Part shown: positions 1 through 9,818 of the stretch, one piece after another | Position numbering within the stretch: position 1 is the stretch's first letter | How the letters are laid out: every line of letters starts with the position of its first letter | Source of the DNA: Gari tellinella | Taxonomy: Eukaryota > Mollusca > Bivalvia > Cardiida > Psammobiidae | Direction: 5' to 3' | Length of the DNA: 64,000 nt | Assembly: GCA_922989275.2 (NCBI GenBank) | Contig: OV277859.1 | Span: forward strand, 83,262,198-83,326,197 | Position numbers and translations under genes: made by a program | Notes under the pieces: model-generated | What the model was told of the DNA's origin: nothing | Seen by the model: the letters and a program-made list of their open reading frames with translations, nothing else | Database searches by the model: none

Positions 1-216
1 CAGTGGAGAATACGTTATTATTTCCCAATAAACGCGTTTACGCTAAAACTAACGTTTCCATTGCAAACAGTTTGGAGCCTGATCAGACGCCGGGTGACCC
101 GGCGTCTGATCAGGCTCCAAACTGTTTGCCACTCAGTTGTCATTTTACCCATTTTAATGCACTGCGTTTGCGTTTCGTTTGCGTTCAAACGGGAAAGAAT
201 AACGTTTTCTCCACTG
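1..216. mobile_element. F1 MITE (CAGTGGAGAA ends), complete, at window edge
   Basis: Starts with CAGTGGAGAA at base 1 and ends with TTCTCCACTG followed by TA. The centre is a near-perfect palindrome (module I, about 65-130) built on GATCAGACGCCGGGT and its mirror. It has no coding capacity. The 5' target TA would lie outside the window. The TA target and CAGT start fit the Tc1/mariner/pogo group (inference). Confidence 0.9.
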
Positions 217-1148
217 TACCTAGTTCCAACGGAATTGACATTCTCTTACAGTTTGGATCCCGGGTAAATGCCGAGAAACTGCGCGTCTGGTCAGAATACA
301 AACTGTTTTCACTCGTCTCTTATTTCTTCAATTAACTCTTTACAGTCTATACTTTTGACTAGAAGCAGACGATAAGTTTTAAAGCAGACGGTATCATTGC
401 TATGAAGGGGTTGAAAACAAACACATTTATTTTAAGAAGCTATGGTGTGTTTTCCATTAAGAATATTTAAATATAATGACTCTGAGATATACTTTAACCT
501 TACGTTCTTAAAATATAAAATCTTTCAAACGCTTCATGATACGGTAGCCTATTAATTTTTGCAAACAGTTTGGTTCATGACGAACATGGTAAAATACAAA
601 TTCAGAACACAAGACGTGCAGAAGGCTTCGTTGCAGAGCTTTCGATCTGTACATGTACATGTACTTCTTGTGCTCTATACTATCAGCTATCTAAGACTGT
701 GAAATCGAGTACCCGTTACTTCTAGATCTACAGCTTTAATTGGCAGACACAGATAGACAGACAAACTGACGGACGGACGGACAATGGAGGATCAATCTGA
801 TCAGGCTCCAAACTGTTTGCCATTCAGTCTAAAATAAGTCGTCAAAATTGTCAAAAAGTTGTCATTTTACCCTCAAGCACTGCGTTTGCGTTTCGTTTGC
901 GCTTAAACGGGAAAAAATAAAGTTTTCTCCACTGTTGCATGGTAAGGGTTAGAGTTAAAAATGAAAACGATCAAGTAGATAATGAAAGTACTTGAATGAA
1001 GACACAAATCGTTTACCTACAGTTTATGAGGTAGTAGAATGAGTAGTGTACCAGATGCTTTTGAAGATAATGCAAACATTTGTTAAACCTTGATCAGGAT
1101 ATTACAATGTATGTCGTCTGCTTTAAAAGTGTCGTCTGTAGATCTATG
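217..1148. repeat. MITE fragments: F8 remnant and solo F1 arm
   Basis: About 248-416 is a degraded F8 element: module I (CAGTTTGGATCCCGGG to ACAAACTGTTTTCACTC), two GCAGACG motifs and a GAAGGGGTTGAA end. 795-934 is the right half of an F1 element, ending TTTTCTCCACTG, with its left half missing. 752-783 is a short ACGG/ACAG simple repeat. I see nothing else. Confidence 0.75.
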
Positions 1149-1340
1149 CAGGGCTCCAGATAAGGGGAGTTTTTCAAAAACTAAAATCTTTATTTCTGCC
1201 TTAAACCCTATGGTGTCACTACTCATTAGAATCGTCTCGAAGAGACGATTCTAATGAGTAGTAACACTATAGGATTTCGTGCTACATAAGTGAGAAAATG
1301 TTTGATTTGTTCAAAATACTCCCCCTTATCTGGAGCCCTG
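1149..1340. mobile_element. F4 hAT-like MITE with 8-bp target duplication
   Basis: The terminal inverted repeat CAGGGCTCCAGATAAGGG is mirrored at the right end as CCCTTATCTGGAGCCCTG. Both sides are flanked by the 8-bp direct repeat GATCTATG (1141-1148 and 1341-1348). An 8-bp target duplication and CAG ends are typical of hAT elements. The centre is a palindrome on ATTAGAATCGTCTC (about 1225-1262). Non-coding. Confidence 0.92.
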
Positions 1341-1858
1341 GATCTATGTACTTTAAAAGTTTAACGTACATTTCCTCTTACCAATTTAGTGCCAAACTCG
1401 ATATGTATTTAGAAACTGTATGGATCAGTATCAGATTCTAGTAACTCGGCGTCTCATCAGAATCTTAACTGTTTGACTCTTGCATCGATGTTGTTTACGT
1501 AAAGTTTCCTAAATTCTAAATTTGAAATATATAAGCAGACCCTTTATGTACAAGCAAAGCGACGCCATGACAGTGGATGTCATTATTAGATCGGGGAAAA
1601 GATGTCAAACAGTTTTGATCCTGATCAGGCAAAGAGAGTTAATGTGATATACAAAATATCAGTCAACTTGCGTTTGGATCTATGTGAAAACAGATTATAA
1701 CAGAACGTAAGGCAAGTGATATTGCTAAAGTACCAATCGCAAAGATGCAATCTGTCTTAAGTACATGGAGGATGAAATCGCAGGTTTCTTTACACAAAAA
1801 TTGTTTCTAGATGTTAAATAACGGATACATCAAATGCACTTGCTGAAAGAATGGGTTA
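1341..1858. other. No gene; degraded module I copies
   Basis: About 1405-1482 and 1600-1630 hold weakened module I sequence (GGATCAGTATCAGATTC, CTCGGCGTCTCATCAGAATC). No credible exon or RNA gene is seen. Confidence 0.5.
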
Positions 1859-2082
1859 TTTTACCCTTTACACCATGAATACGACTTTTACGCCTGTAAT
1901 TTATTCATCCGCTAAAGAAAATAGTTTATAAAGAAATGGATATTCAAGACAAATAAACATATTTTATATCCTACCAGATGATAGCTTGCAGCAGGCTAAA
2001 AGCATTCTGCTTTACTTTCAACCTGCTTTAAGTGGTCGCCTGTTTTCAAAACTAGAAAAAGACTATGAGGTAAAGGGTTAAG
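1859..2082. mobile_element. F2 MITE, hairpin half deleted
   Basis: The left end TTTACCCTTTACACCATG and right end GAGGTAAAGGGTTAA are F2-type, as is the internal GATGATAGCTT block. Only the right arm of module II (GCATTCTGCTTTACTTTC) survives; the left arm is cut after CAGGCTAAAAG. Confidence 0.8.
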
Positions 2083-2509
2083 GCAAATATATATATGATT
2101 TACTTAATCTACTGTATGTGTATAACTGCACCAAACATCGGTTTAGACCCAGATGAGACTGAGTCTGCGCTTTGTCAAAATATCGTTTTTAGAAATGTAC
2201 CTTTGGTATAGAAATGCTGATCAATTTCCAGTGTAAACTGTGTTTCGTGTCTTGCACATGAAGTCTTGCATGATTTAACATGTTTAATTATTGATTTAAT
2301 TCACAAGAATCGCTTGTCTGAATCTTAATTCACCTTTGGCGTGACGGAGCTCTTGTTTTATGCCTGGAATAACAAAGATTTGTATTAGACAATTGTAAGA
2401 CTGACATGATTTGAGTTCTGTGGGAGACTGACATGGCGCGAAAAACGAGAATAATTTTTCACTTTTAACTCTTTGACTGCCACGACGTCGTCTGCTTTAA
2501 ATACATGTA
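2083..2509. other. No recognised feature
   Basis: AT-rich sequence with scattered stops in all frames. No repeat family or RNA gene is recognised. Confidence 0.4.
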
Positions 2510-2755
2510 CAGTGGAGAATCTGTTATTCTTTCCCGTTTAAACGCAAACGTACGCAAACGCAAAGCACTAAAACGTAGAAAAGAACAACTTTTGGACAAT
2601 TCTGATAATTCTTGTTTATCTTGGTGGCAAACAGTTTGGAGCCTGATCAGACGCCGGGTTACCCGGCGTCTGATCTGGCTCCAAACTGTTTGCACTGCAA
2701 ATAATAGTTTTAGCGTAAACGCGTTTATTGGGAAAGAATAACAGATTCTCCACTG
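2510..2755. mobile_element. F1 MITE, subfamily B, complete
   Basis: CAGTGGAGAATCTGTTATTC is mirrored at the right end as GAATAACAGATTCTCCACTG, with TA on both sides. Subfamily B marks are TACGCAAACGCAAAGCACT and the internal block TTCTTGTTTATCTTGGTGGC. The central module I palindrome is nearly intact. Almost identical copies lie at 8907, 23249, 23774, 25051, 32714 and 51959, which points to recent spread. Confidence 0.93.
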
Positions 2756-2969
2756 TAGTTTTCGTCCGATTCCATTATTCAAATTCAAATTTTAGGTAGA
2801 TTCTAACCATTATTAACCAAATTAATATCGCAATGAGTATTAAATAGTTTGGATGCTGATCAGACTATATGAAAATAACCACTTTAGTCGGGGGGAAGGC
2901 AGTGAATGGGGTCAACTCTTAAAATGGGCAAATTATAAACCCATAAGAAATATGATTGAATCGCAACTA

Positions 2970-3311
2970 CAGCGCTCCCTCTCTACAACGACCCTCCCAA
3001 CAACGATTCCCTCCTTACAACGACGCTTGCCGCTGATCCCGAATCCAACCTTTTTACGTCTGCAATATCTTCTGCTAAAGTTGTCGTCTGCTGTTTTTCT
3101 CAAAATTACATATTGGGCATTTTGACATAACAAAACTAAGTGACGAGTGACAAACAGCTTGAATCCAGATCAGACGCCGCGTAACGCGGCGTCTGATCTG
3201 GATTCAAACTGTTTGCAAATGTAAGCCAACTTCCCTCTCTATAACGACTCCCTCCGAACAACGCACACATTTTTGTCTCCCATTGGATGTCGTTGTAGAG
3301 AGGGAACGCTG
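2970..3311. mobile_element. F7 pogo/Tigger-like MITE carrying module I
   Basis: The ends are CAGCGCTCCCTCTCTACAAC and GTTGTAGAGAGGGAACGCTG, flanked by TA at 2968-2969 and 3312-3313. Subterminal blocks repeat CAACGA/CTCCCTCC motifs. The interior is F8-like (GTCGTCTGCTGTTTTTCTC, GACGAGTGACAAACAG) around a module I palindrome at about 3150-3215. TA target and CAGTG ends resemble pogo/Tigger elements (inference). No transposase is present. Confidence 0.88.
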
Positions 3312-4267
3312 TACTCGTATTTGGATTTTTCGACGTATGAATTCGGCATTCCAAACTATACAGTGGCTTCGTTGTGTAGTATTTATGTTGCTTAACTTGT
3401 AAGAGAGGAGTCGCATGTTCGATACACGAGCCCTCTGGTCAGACTTCACTGTTTGTCATTTTGCAGTGTATTACCAAAACAACCCTTAACAGAGAGTCAA
3501 ACGTATAAAGACAGTAGATCTATATACGAGTTTTAATTAATTTCTACTCTTTAAAACCTCGAATGCCTTACAAGATCAACTGAAATATTTTTTCTTAAAT
3601 TAATATCAGATGGCACTTTTAATTTCACAAGAATAGTACATATCAGTAAATATATACAGATGTCACCAAAGCATATGATATTTCAAGGCATAAACACAGC
3701 CATGTTCAATGAGTCACTGACTGTTCATGACTTCAATGCCTAGAAGGTCCCATTGTTCACCACCATTAGCCCTCATCATACCCGACACGATTTGATTGAC
3801 ATTTGCAAACAGTGTTGATCCTGATTAGACACCGAGTAATACATGTCTTATCAGGGTCCAGACTGTTTGACACTCGTATAGACGTTTCTACATCAAAAAT
3901 TCAAAAATATGAATTTGATAAAAATAGAAATGCAGACGATACTTTTTAGGCAGATTGTACTTTAGAGTGGCTAGGGTTAACCAGGATGATAACCTATGCT
4001 AACGCCATAAAAGAAAATTTGCATTTCATTTGCACCGGTGAAGATGCTGCAAGATATCACGTTGTTAGTGTTTACCCTTTAACTTGCTATAGTGTCGTCA
4101 ACATTCAAAGCATCGTATTAAACTCATTCGCTGCAAGGCCATATACCACTAACATAAGTATGTTAACACAGTTTTTATTTATATCAGACGCCACGCAAGG
4201 CGGCGTCTGATCCGGATCAAAACTGTTTGACACTCAAAGAAATTCCCTTTTTAAAGTCAAACTGCTT
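3312..4267. repeat. F6, F8 and module I fragments
   Basis: 3435-3490 holds an F6 edge (GAGCCCTCTGGTCAGAC, CACTGTTTGTCATTTTGC). About 3795-3983 is a degraded F8 element: module I at 3808-3870, GCAGACGATAC, and a final AGGGTTAACC. 4165-4235 is another partial module I copy (ATCAGACGCCACGCAAGG). No gene is seen. Confidence 0.65.
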
Positions 4268-4519
4268 TTAACCCTTTACCCCATAGCCTTTTCCTAGTTT
4301 TGAAGATAGGTGGCTACTTAAAGTAGGTTGAAAGTAAAGCAGAATGTGCCTTAAGGCACATTCTGCTTTACTTTCAGCCTGCTTTAAGCTATAATCTGCA
4401 AGGAAACTGAAAATAATTCTTATAAGTTATAATCATAACTGTATAATTTGGAACTATTTTCTTCAGCGGAGGAATAAATTAAATGCGCTAAAAGTCGCTT
4501 CTATTGGGGAAAGGGTTAA
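4268..4519. mobile_element. F2 MITE, complete
   Basis: Starts TTAACCCTTTACCCCATAGC and ends GGGGAAAGGGTTAA. The central module II palindrome (AAAGTAAAGCAGAATGTGCC and mirror) lies at about 4318-4388. The internal block GAACTATTTTCTTCAGCGGA is shared by all full F2 copies. Both ends include TTAA, so the target is probably TTAA or its inner TA. Confidence 0.9.
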
Positions 4520-5132
4520 CTGTAAGCTTTAACAATAAAAGCAGACGGTAATTTTGCAAGCAGACGATGATATTTCAGTGAATGTATAAGAAGTGTTATG
4601 ACGTCATATTGGCTGAGAATGAGATAACAGTAGTCCTTTCAACTCTGAATAAGTCTGAAAACTTATAAGCTGGTATTCAGAAGTTGGCTTTACCTTATCT
4701 AGATCTATATATTATTCGAAAGAAAAAAGAATTCGAGTGACTTGCAGTTTGGATCCCGGCCAAGCTTTCTGTTTGCGGTGCGTAGTTTGGTCAAACTGTT
4801 TGGATCCAGACGAAATACCGAGTTATTCTGCGTCCCATGAGAACCTAAAATGATTGCAAATGGTGTCAGGAGATAACATGTTACTTTCCCCGAACATGTT
4901 TTCTCATCAAGAAGGGATTACGGTTGCAAACACTCTGGAGCCAGATCAGACGCCGGTAAACACCCATGGCTCCAGATACGAGGGAGTAACCTGAACAAAT
5001 CTAACATGTTCTCACTCATTTCAAATCAAATACCAAATCAAGTACCAAATCATATGGTGTTCTACTCATTAGAATCAACTCAAAGAGGCGATTCTTATTA
5101 GTAGTTCACGATAAATTTGATCATCAAAGGGT
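4520..5132. repeat. Degraded F8/module I and F4 remnants
   Basis: GCAGACG motifs at about 4541 and 4561, a decayed module I at 4790-4855 and another at 4924-4960. About 4966-5110 is a badly degraded F4 element with GGCTCCAGATACGAGGGAG and its ACTCATTAGAATC core palindrome. Confidence 0.55.
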
Positions 5133-5332
5133 TATTTAAACTTTTATATCTCTAACATAGGGCACATTGACACGGTTGTCAAACAGTATCGATTGTTCTA
5201 TGTTCTTGTGTTTTCGGCGTCTGATCTTCATTTTCAAATGACAGCACATTTTACTTCGGGGACCACAATGGAAATAAGGGAAAATACATTTTCCCTTTTT
5301 TGTGCAATCCTTGGTATTGGTGAGCATATCAT

Positions 5333-5450
5333 GTGCATTTTCATGTATATGCATTATTTGTTATAGTTTGCATTATATGTATATGCATTTGTATTGCCAT
5401 GTTATGCCACTATTGCCAAAATAAAATCAATCAATCAATCAATCAACTTG
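5333..5450 (+). repeat. Possible retroelement 3' tail with (AATC)n
   Basis: A TATGCATT-rich stretch runs into CCAAAATAAAATCAATCAATC, an AATAAA-like signal followed by about five AATC units (5428-5447). Such tails occur at the 3' ends of some LINE/SINE elements. No body of a LINE is recognisable upstream, so this is only suggestive. Confidence 0.3.
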
Positions 5451-5649
5451 TCCTTAAATGTATAATAATAGTCTATTCGAGTTTTGTTGTGAAATTTCCT
5501 ATAGATAATCAAACAATCGCTGATGCATTTTTCGACATAAAAATAGTTTACACTTAAATTAATATTAATTGATTATTCCTTGACTGACATAGCGTTGGAA
5601 TTTCTCAATAAAAAGTTAAATACAGAAAATAATCATGTTACGTTTTAGC

Positions 5650-5804
5650 GGTTAAACCGGCGTCTGATCAGGCTCCAAACTGTTTGCCACTCAGTTTAAA
5701 ATGAGTCGTCAAAATTGTCAAAAAGTTGTCATTTTACTCATTTTAATGCACTGCGTTTGCGTTTTGTTTGCGTTTAAACGGGAAAGAATAACGTTTTCTC
5801 CACT
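5650..5804. mobile_element. F1 MITE, right half only
   Basis: Begins abruptly inside the module I palindrome (ACCGGCGTCTGATCAGGC) and runs through ATGAGTCGTCAAAATTGTC to TTTTCTCCACTA. The left arm is gone apart from a trace, TTTTAGCG. Confidence 0.8.
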
Positions 5805-6451
5805 AATAATAATGATTGCCAACTAGAACACCAGTTTTGCATATAAAAGAGATGCAAAACGTTGATTATATCAATTACTTTTTTCCATTTCAACTGCTTG
5901 ACACAAAATCAATAAAGTTGATAAGCAATTAGATAGCATAGTTATATTGTTGCAAAGGATGTGGGCAAAATTATAGTTAGTTTATTATGCCTCAATATAA
6001 AAATGTAGTTATCAATTTATATTTTTATTTTGTGAATATACAAACACGTCTTTTGGGACCGGGACACTATGAATTGTTTTCCTGTTGATATGTGCTTGAT
6101 ATATTTATGCCTTCAAGCTGTATCTTAAGTCCTACATCTTTTCCCTAATGCCTATAGTAAATGTTTGTGTCATGCTGACAAATGTGACAAAAAGGAGAGA
6201 AAAAACTGAACGTAACAGAAAAACAACTGATTGCTTACATGTATCTTCATGAATACGAACAATTTGAAAATCAATGATTGAATCTGAGTCAATCGACGTT
6301 TCTGAGAAGAAGCTTATAGAAAGTAAAGTAAAGACGGAATGTAACTTAAAACAGATCGAAATTAATGCAGACATCTCGTAAAGAAGTGATAAATGTACGT
6401 TTGTTGTGTTTTAAGTTGTCATCTCTGTCTTTAGAAACACGAAATTGCTGT
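5805..6451. other. No recognised feature
   Basis: AT-rich, no family recognised, no splice-bounded exon that I trust. An open stretch on the minus strand at 6132-6374 shows no protein-like composition or known motif. Confidence 0.4.
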
Positions 6452-6545
6452 TTAACCCATTGCCCCATAGCCTATTTCTAGTATTGAATATAGGTAACCA
6501 CTTAAAGCAGGTTGAAAGTGATATAGGTTATTAACACTTTTGGCT
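6452..6545. mobile_element. F2 MITE, left half
   Basis: TTTAACCCATTGCCCCATAGC through ACTTAAAGCAGGTTGAAAG matches the left half of F2. It stops at the middle of module II and runs into GATATAGGTTATTAAC. Confidence 0.75.
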
Positions 6546-6548
6546 ATG

Positions 6549-6892
6549 GGAGAAACAGGGCCACCATAAGTTGCCCTTAAAAATCCCAAGATTTCCAAAT
6601 TTTCAAGTGCGATTTTAAGAATCGTACATTTACACTTTTCGCTGCCAGGCTCTATAACACTAACATAAATTATGCAAACAGTTTAGATCCAGATCAGACT
6701 CTGCGTAACGCGGCGTCTGATCTGGATCTAAACTGTTAACACCCATATCAATGTTTCCTAAGTAAAGAAAAGCATAAGATTCAAAGTTTTTAAAGAAAGA
6801 GCAAAAGCCCGAAGAGTTCGGAAATATTCCGTAAGTCCGGAGAAATTAAGAAAAATTCCGAAGATTTCGGAAAATTCCGGAGAAATGGCAAC
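6549..6892. mobile_element. F10 MITE interrupted by a module I core
   Basis: The left part GGCCACCATAAGTTGCCC, AATCCCAAGATTTCC and GTGCGATTTTAAGAATCGTAC matches the F10 copy at 9199-9453. The right part ends GGAGAAATGGCAACCTGA. In the middle (about 6672-6741) lies a module I palindrome from an F8-type insertion (AGATCAGACTCTGCGTAACG and mirror). Confidence 0.75.
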
Positions 6893-7257
6893 CTGAAGAG
6901 AGGGTTAACACAGATTTGACTCTGCTGTGTATATGATTTTGTCTTGAGTTAGCCAGAGTGGGTGACTATCGATTAGCACTGGTGCCGGCGAGTCTGCTAC
7001 CAGTGCCATTGATCTGTGTATGTCATTCATTTAGGTCTTAAACTGATGTTACTGCTTCTTCATTTGACACTGTTGAGGCCCAGGGACTTCTCTTTTTGTA
7101 TGAGGAACACGTTGACCTTAATTATATGATGACATGATTGAGGTATTTCTCAATAGCAGGTCTGCTCTATAGTACAGCCGGCATATGCCCCAACTAAACT
7201 CTCATAGTTCACTATATATGGATCCTTCTTCTGCTATAAGCGTAAATATATATGTTA
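6893..7257. other. No recognised repeat; possible upstream gene sequence
   Basis: About 365 bases not covered by a recognised MITE. A 28-codon open stretch at about 6949-7033 has no convincing acceptor, so no exon is called. Confidence 0.35.
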
Positions 7258-7465
7258 CAGGGATTATGCGTAATCCCTGAACTTTTTAGGGATTACACTT
7301 AATCACTGGACGTTTTAGGGAACTGGTCAAATGTCCCTTTTTCATCAAATAAATAGATTTGTATTATCATGACATTTATTTTGGTTTAAAACATCATTGA
7401 AATATACTTGAAATATCATGGTCTAATGAACGGTTCACGTATTCCCTGATTACACGTAATCCCTG
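7258..7465. mobile_element. F11 short TA-flanked MITE
   Basis: Starts CAGGGATTATGCGTAATCCC and ends TACACGTAATCCCTG, with TA at 7256-7257 and 7466-7467. Each end is itself a small palindrome (GGGATTAnGCGTAATCCC). 208 bp, non-coding. It lies 40 bp upstream of a probable exon. Confidence 0.82.
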
Positions 7466-7505
7466 TACATGTAACATATACATGTATTTAACATTTTCGT
7501 TTCAG

Positions 7506-7617
7506 ACTTTCACAAACACAGAGTTCGGGGTGGAACTGCAGTCTGATGACAGCTGCCAAAGTGACAGATGGACGGTCACAAACCAATACCTCAATTTCCT
7601 CTTATATAGTCCACCAG
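7506..7617 (+). CDS. Probable penultimate coding exon of a host gene
   Basis: A 112-base segment is bounded by a pyrimidine-rich acceptor (TTTTCGTTTCAG) and a strong donor (CAG|GTTAGT). In the frame starting at its first base it is open throughout and reads TFTNTEFGVELQSDDSC, then QSDRWTVTNQYLNFLLYSPP, and ends in phase 1. Joined to 9581-9732 the split codon becomes GAT (Asp) and the frame stays open to a stop. The two cysteines (one in each exon) and the hydrophobic C-terminus of the joined product suggest an extracellular or cell-surface protein. I do not recognise the family. Earlier exons must lie further left, possibly outside the window. Evidence is splice sites, phase and composition only. 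Confidence 0.55.
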
Positions 7618-7650
7618 GTTAGTGTCTAATGCACTTATGATTTCAATAGC

Positions 7651-7902
7651 TTAACCCTTAACCCCATAAATACGCCCTTTTACGCCTTTAATTATTTCCT
7701 CTACTGAAGAAAATACTTACAATTTATACTGTCACAACTAAAAGTCGTAAGCAATATTTTCTATATTCTAGCAGATAATAGCTTAAAGCAGACTGAAAGT
7801 AAAGCAGAATGCGCCTTAAGGCGCATTCTGCTTTACTTTCAACCTGCTTTAAGAGGTCACATATTTTCAAAACTAGAATATGGCTATGGGGTAATGGATA
7901 AA
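7651..7902. mobile_element. F2 MITE, complete
   Basis: TTAACCCTTAACCCCATAAA to GGGGTAATGGATAAA, with the long perfect module II palindrome at about 7784-7852 (AAAGTAAAGCAGAATGCGCC and mirror) and the ACTGAAGAAAATA block. Ends slightly diverged. Confidence 0.88.
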
Positions 7903-7914
7903 CCTTTTCATGCA

Positions 7915-8342
7915 ATATCATCCGCTTTGAAATTGTCGTCGGCAAAATTTGTTACAGTAATATTCATATAGGATTTAATTGAGGACAATTTAAGACGAAT
8001 GTCAAACAGTTTAGATCCAGATAATCAGGATACAGTGGAGAAAACGTTATTCTGAGTGGCAAACAGTTTGTAGCCTGATCAGACGCCGGGTTACCCGGCG
8101 TCTGATCTGGCTCAAAACTGTTTGCAATGGAAATAATACGTTTTAGCGTAAACGCGTTTATTGGGAAAGAATAACGTTTTCTCCTCAGTAGTATTTCACT
8201 TGCTTACATGTAACCTCTATCATAATATCATGCGCTTTGAAATTGTCGTCGGCAAAATTGGTTACATTAATTTTCATATAGGATTTAAAAGAGGACAATT
8301 TAAGACGAATGCCAAACGGTTAAGATCTGGATAATCTGGATA
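7915..8342. repeat. Direct 118-bp duplication flanking an F1 MITE
   Basis: 7915-8032 and about 8222-8342 are direct copies of the same sequence (shared GCTTTGAAATTGTCGTCGGC, TTTCATATAGGATTTAA-like and GAGGACAATTTAAGACGAAT). The repeat is an F8-type arm running into a weak module I. Between them at 8033-8188 is a short F1 element (CAGTGGAGAAAACGTTATTC to GTTTTCTCCTCAG) lacking most of its long arm. Confidence 0.8.
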
Positions 8343-8487
8343 CAACCTGTTTGCCAAAACAGTCAATTCGAAATCGGCAGGCAACGGATTATTTTTCAAG
8401 TCAATTTAATTTATTTATTAAATACATTTACAAATCGATGTTTTTTTTAGAGATTTCTCAGTTAGATACATTTCATATGCATCACAG

Positions 8488-8785
8488 TTGATATCATCAC
8501 TAGTGCTGATATCACTTTTGCAGCGATGATATCATTCTCATGACGACACGTCACACTATATTTTGTGACATCGCGCGTAAACAATTAATTTTGTGTGTTT
8601 TCTCTGTAAAAAAAATCATTAAAATGTACATAATAAATAGAATAATCACTTCCTTTGGATGGATATGAAAAATATATCACTCGATTTGGTGGTTATCTGG
8701 TTAAAAAACTCATCCTACGGACTCGTTTTTTAACAAGATAACAACACATTCTCGTGATTTTTTTTCCAAAGGAATTGATTATCCT
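8488..8785. repeat. Imperfect palindromes, unknown MITE-like element
   Basis: 8488-8532 is an inverted repeat on GATATCATC/GATGATATC. 8640-8785 forms a larger imperfect hairpin: ATCACTTCCTTTGGA against TCCAAAGGAATTGATTAT, and GGTTATCTGGTTAAAAAAC against GTTTTTTAACAAGATAAC. It does not match the other families here. Confidence 0.65.
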
Positions 8786-8906
8786 CTATATATTTATTTA
8801 ATTAAGAAACATAGTTATATTCTAAAACCAGTATACTTTCTTTAAGTATTTCAATGTGTGTTCATGTACGTATAAAAACGGATGAGATCATTTCATAATA
8901 AAGGTA

Positions 8907-9152
8907 CAGTGGAGAATCTGTTATTCTTTCCCGATAAACGCGTTTACGCTAAAACTCTTTTTTCAATTACAAACCGTTTGGAGCCAGATCAGACGCCGGG
9001 TAACCCGGCGTCTGATCAGGCTCCAAACTGTTTGCCACCAAGATAAACAAGAATTATCAGAATTGTCCAAAAGTTGTACTTTTCAACGTTTTAGTGTTTT
9101 GCGTTTGCGTACGTTTGCGTTTAAACGGGAAAGAATAACAGATTCTCCACTG
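8907..9152. mobile_element. F1 MITE, subfamily B, complete
   Basis: CAGTGGAGAATCTGTTATTC and its mirror with TA on both sides. Short arm first (CGATAAACGCGTTTACGC), then module I, then the subfamily B long arm (CCACCAAGATAAACAAG). Opposite orientation to the 2510 copy. Confidence 0.92.
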
Positions 9153-9198
9153 TAATCAGGCAAAACATATTGAATCAGTTTGAAAATATCCCAAAATG

Positions 9199-9453
9199 CA
9201 GGGCTGCCATAAGTTGACATGAAAAATCCTAAGATTTCCAAATTTGCATTTTCCAAGTGCGATTTTACGAATCGTACCTTTACCCCATAACCTTTTTCTT
9301 GTTTTGTTGACATGCGACTACTTAAAGCAGGCTGTAAGTAAAGCAGAATGCGCCTTAGGGCGCATTCTGCTTTGCTTTCAGCCTGTTTTAAGCTACCATG
9401 ATCGGGGAAAAAATCCGGAGATTTAGGAAAAATCCGGAGAAATGGCAGCCCTG
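9199..9453. mobile_element. F10 MITE with an F2 core nested inside
   Basis: Terminal inverted repeats CAGGGCTGCCATAAGTTG and GGAGAAATGGCAGCCCTG. The 6-bp sequence AAAATG directly flanks both ends (9193-9198 and 9454-9459), a plausible target duplication. About 9280-9400 is F2 sequence: TTTACCCCATAACC, the module II palindrome, and TTTTAAGCTACCATGA. Confidence 0.8.
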
Positions 9454-9580
9454 AAAATGACATAATCATTTCTATAATTTTACGAAATATAAAATCAAAT
9501 AGATAAACAATAACGACTACGCTGTAATACCCATGCCTTAACCTTTCATTCACATATATCCAACCTTTTCACTATTGCAG

Positions 9581-9732
9581 ATAAATGCGTGGACAATGAG
9601 ATACAAGCTGACGGGAATGTGGATGCTGATAGTCATAAGGATCCAGGGACCTCCTCAGTACAAACATTGTCATACTCCCCAGTAGTCACTCTAGTGGCGT
9701 GGATAGTTTACTTGTGTCTCTTACCAAGATGA
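9581..9732 (+). CDS. Probable last coding exon with hydrophobic C-terminus
   Basis: Follows the acceptor CACTATTGCAG. With the phase carried from 7506-7617 it reads D-KCVDNEIQADGNVDADSHKD, then PGTSSVQTLSY and finally SPVVTLVAWIVYLCLLPR, then TGA at 9730-9732. The last 16-18 residues are strongly hydrophobic and preceded by small residues (GTSS), the layout of a GPI-anchor signal or a C-terminal membrane helix. A conserved-looking Cys lies at the start. An AATAAA signal follows 81 bases after the stop. The protein family is not recognised; the surface-anchored role is inferred from the tail alone. Confidence 0.58.
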
Positions 9733-9812
9733 AAAATTGGCTGTACTGTAGTAAACATTGTTAACTAAACGTAAAAACATGTTCTTTCTGGGATACATGA
9801 TCACTGTGGAAT

Positions 9813-9818
9813 CAATAA
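9813..9818 (+). promoter_or_regulatory. Polyadenylation signal AATAAA
   Basis: AATAAA in GGAATCAATAAACAGG, 81 bases after the TGA of the probable last exon. Position is typical for a short 3' UTR. No other evidence. Confidence 0.5.

Larger units (their letters stand above)
7618..9580 (+). other. Probable last intron, filled with MITEs
   Basis: A 1,963-bp interval between donor GTTAGT and acceptor CACTATTGCAG. It contains F2 (7651-7902), a duplicated 118-bp block around an F1 copy (7915-8342), a palindromic segment (8640-8785), a young F1 (8907-9152) and an F10 with F2 nested in it (9199-9453). Most of the intron is transposon sequence. Confidence 0.5.

Noticed and set aside
2505..2741. Nearly identical 78-residue open frames at 2505-2741 (+) and 51973-52209 (-), and similar ones at 23765, 32693 and 32706
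   Set aside because: They are translations of F1 subfamily B MITEs read through the palindrome. They end at MITE borders, exist on both strands and contain no domain.
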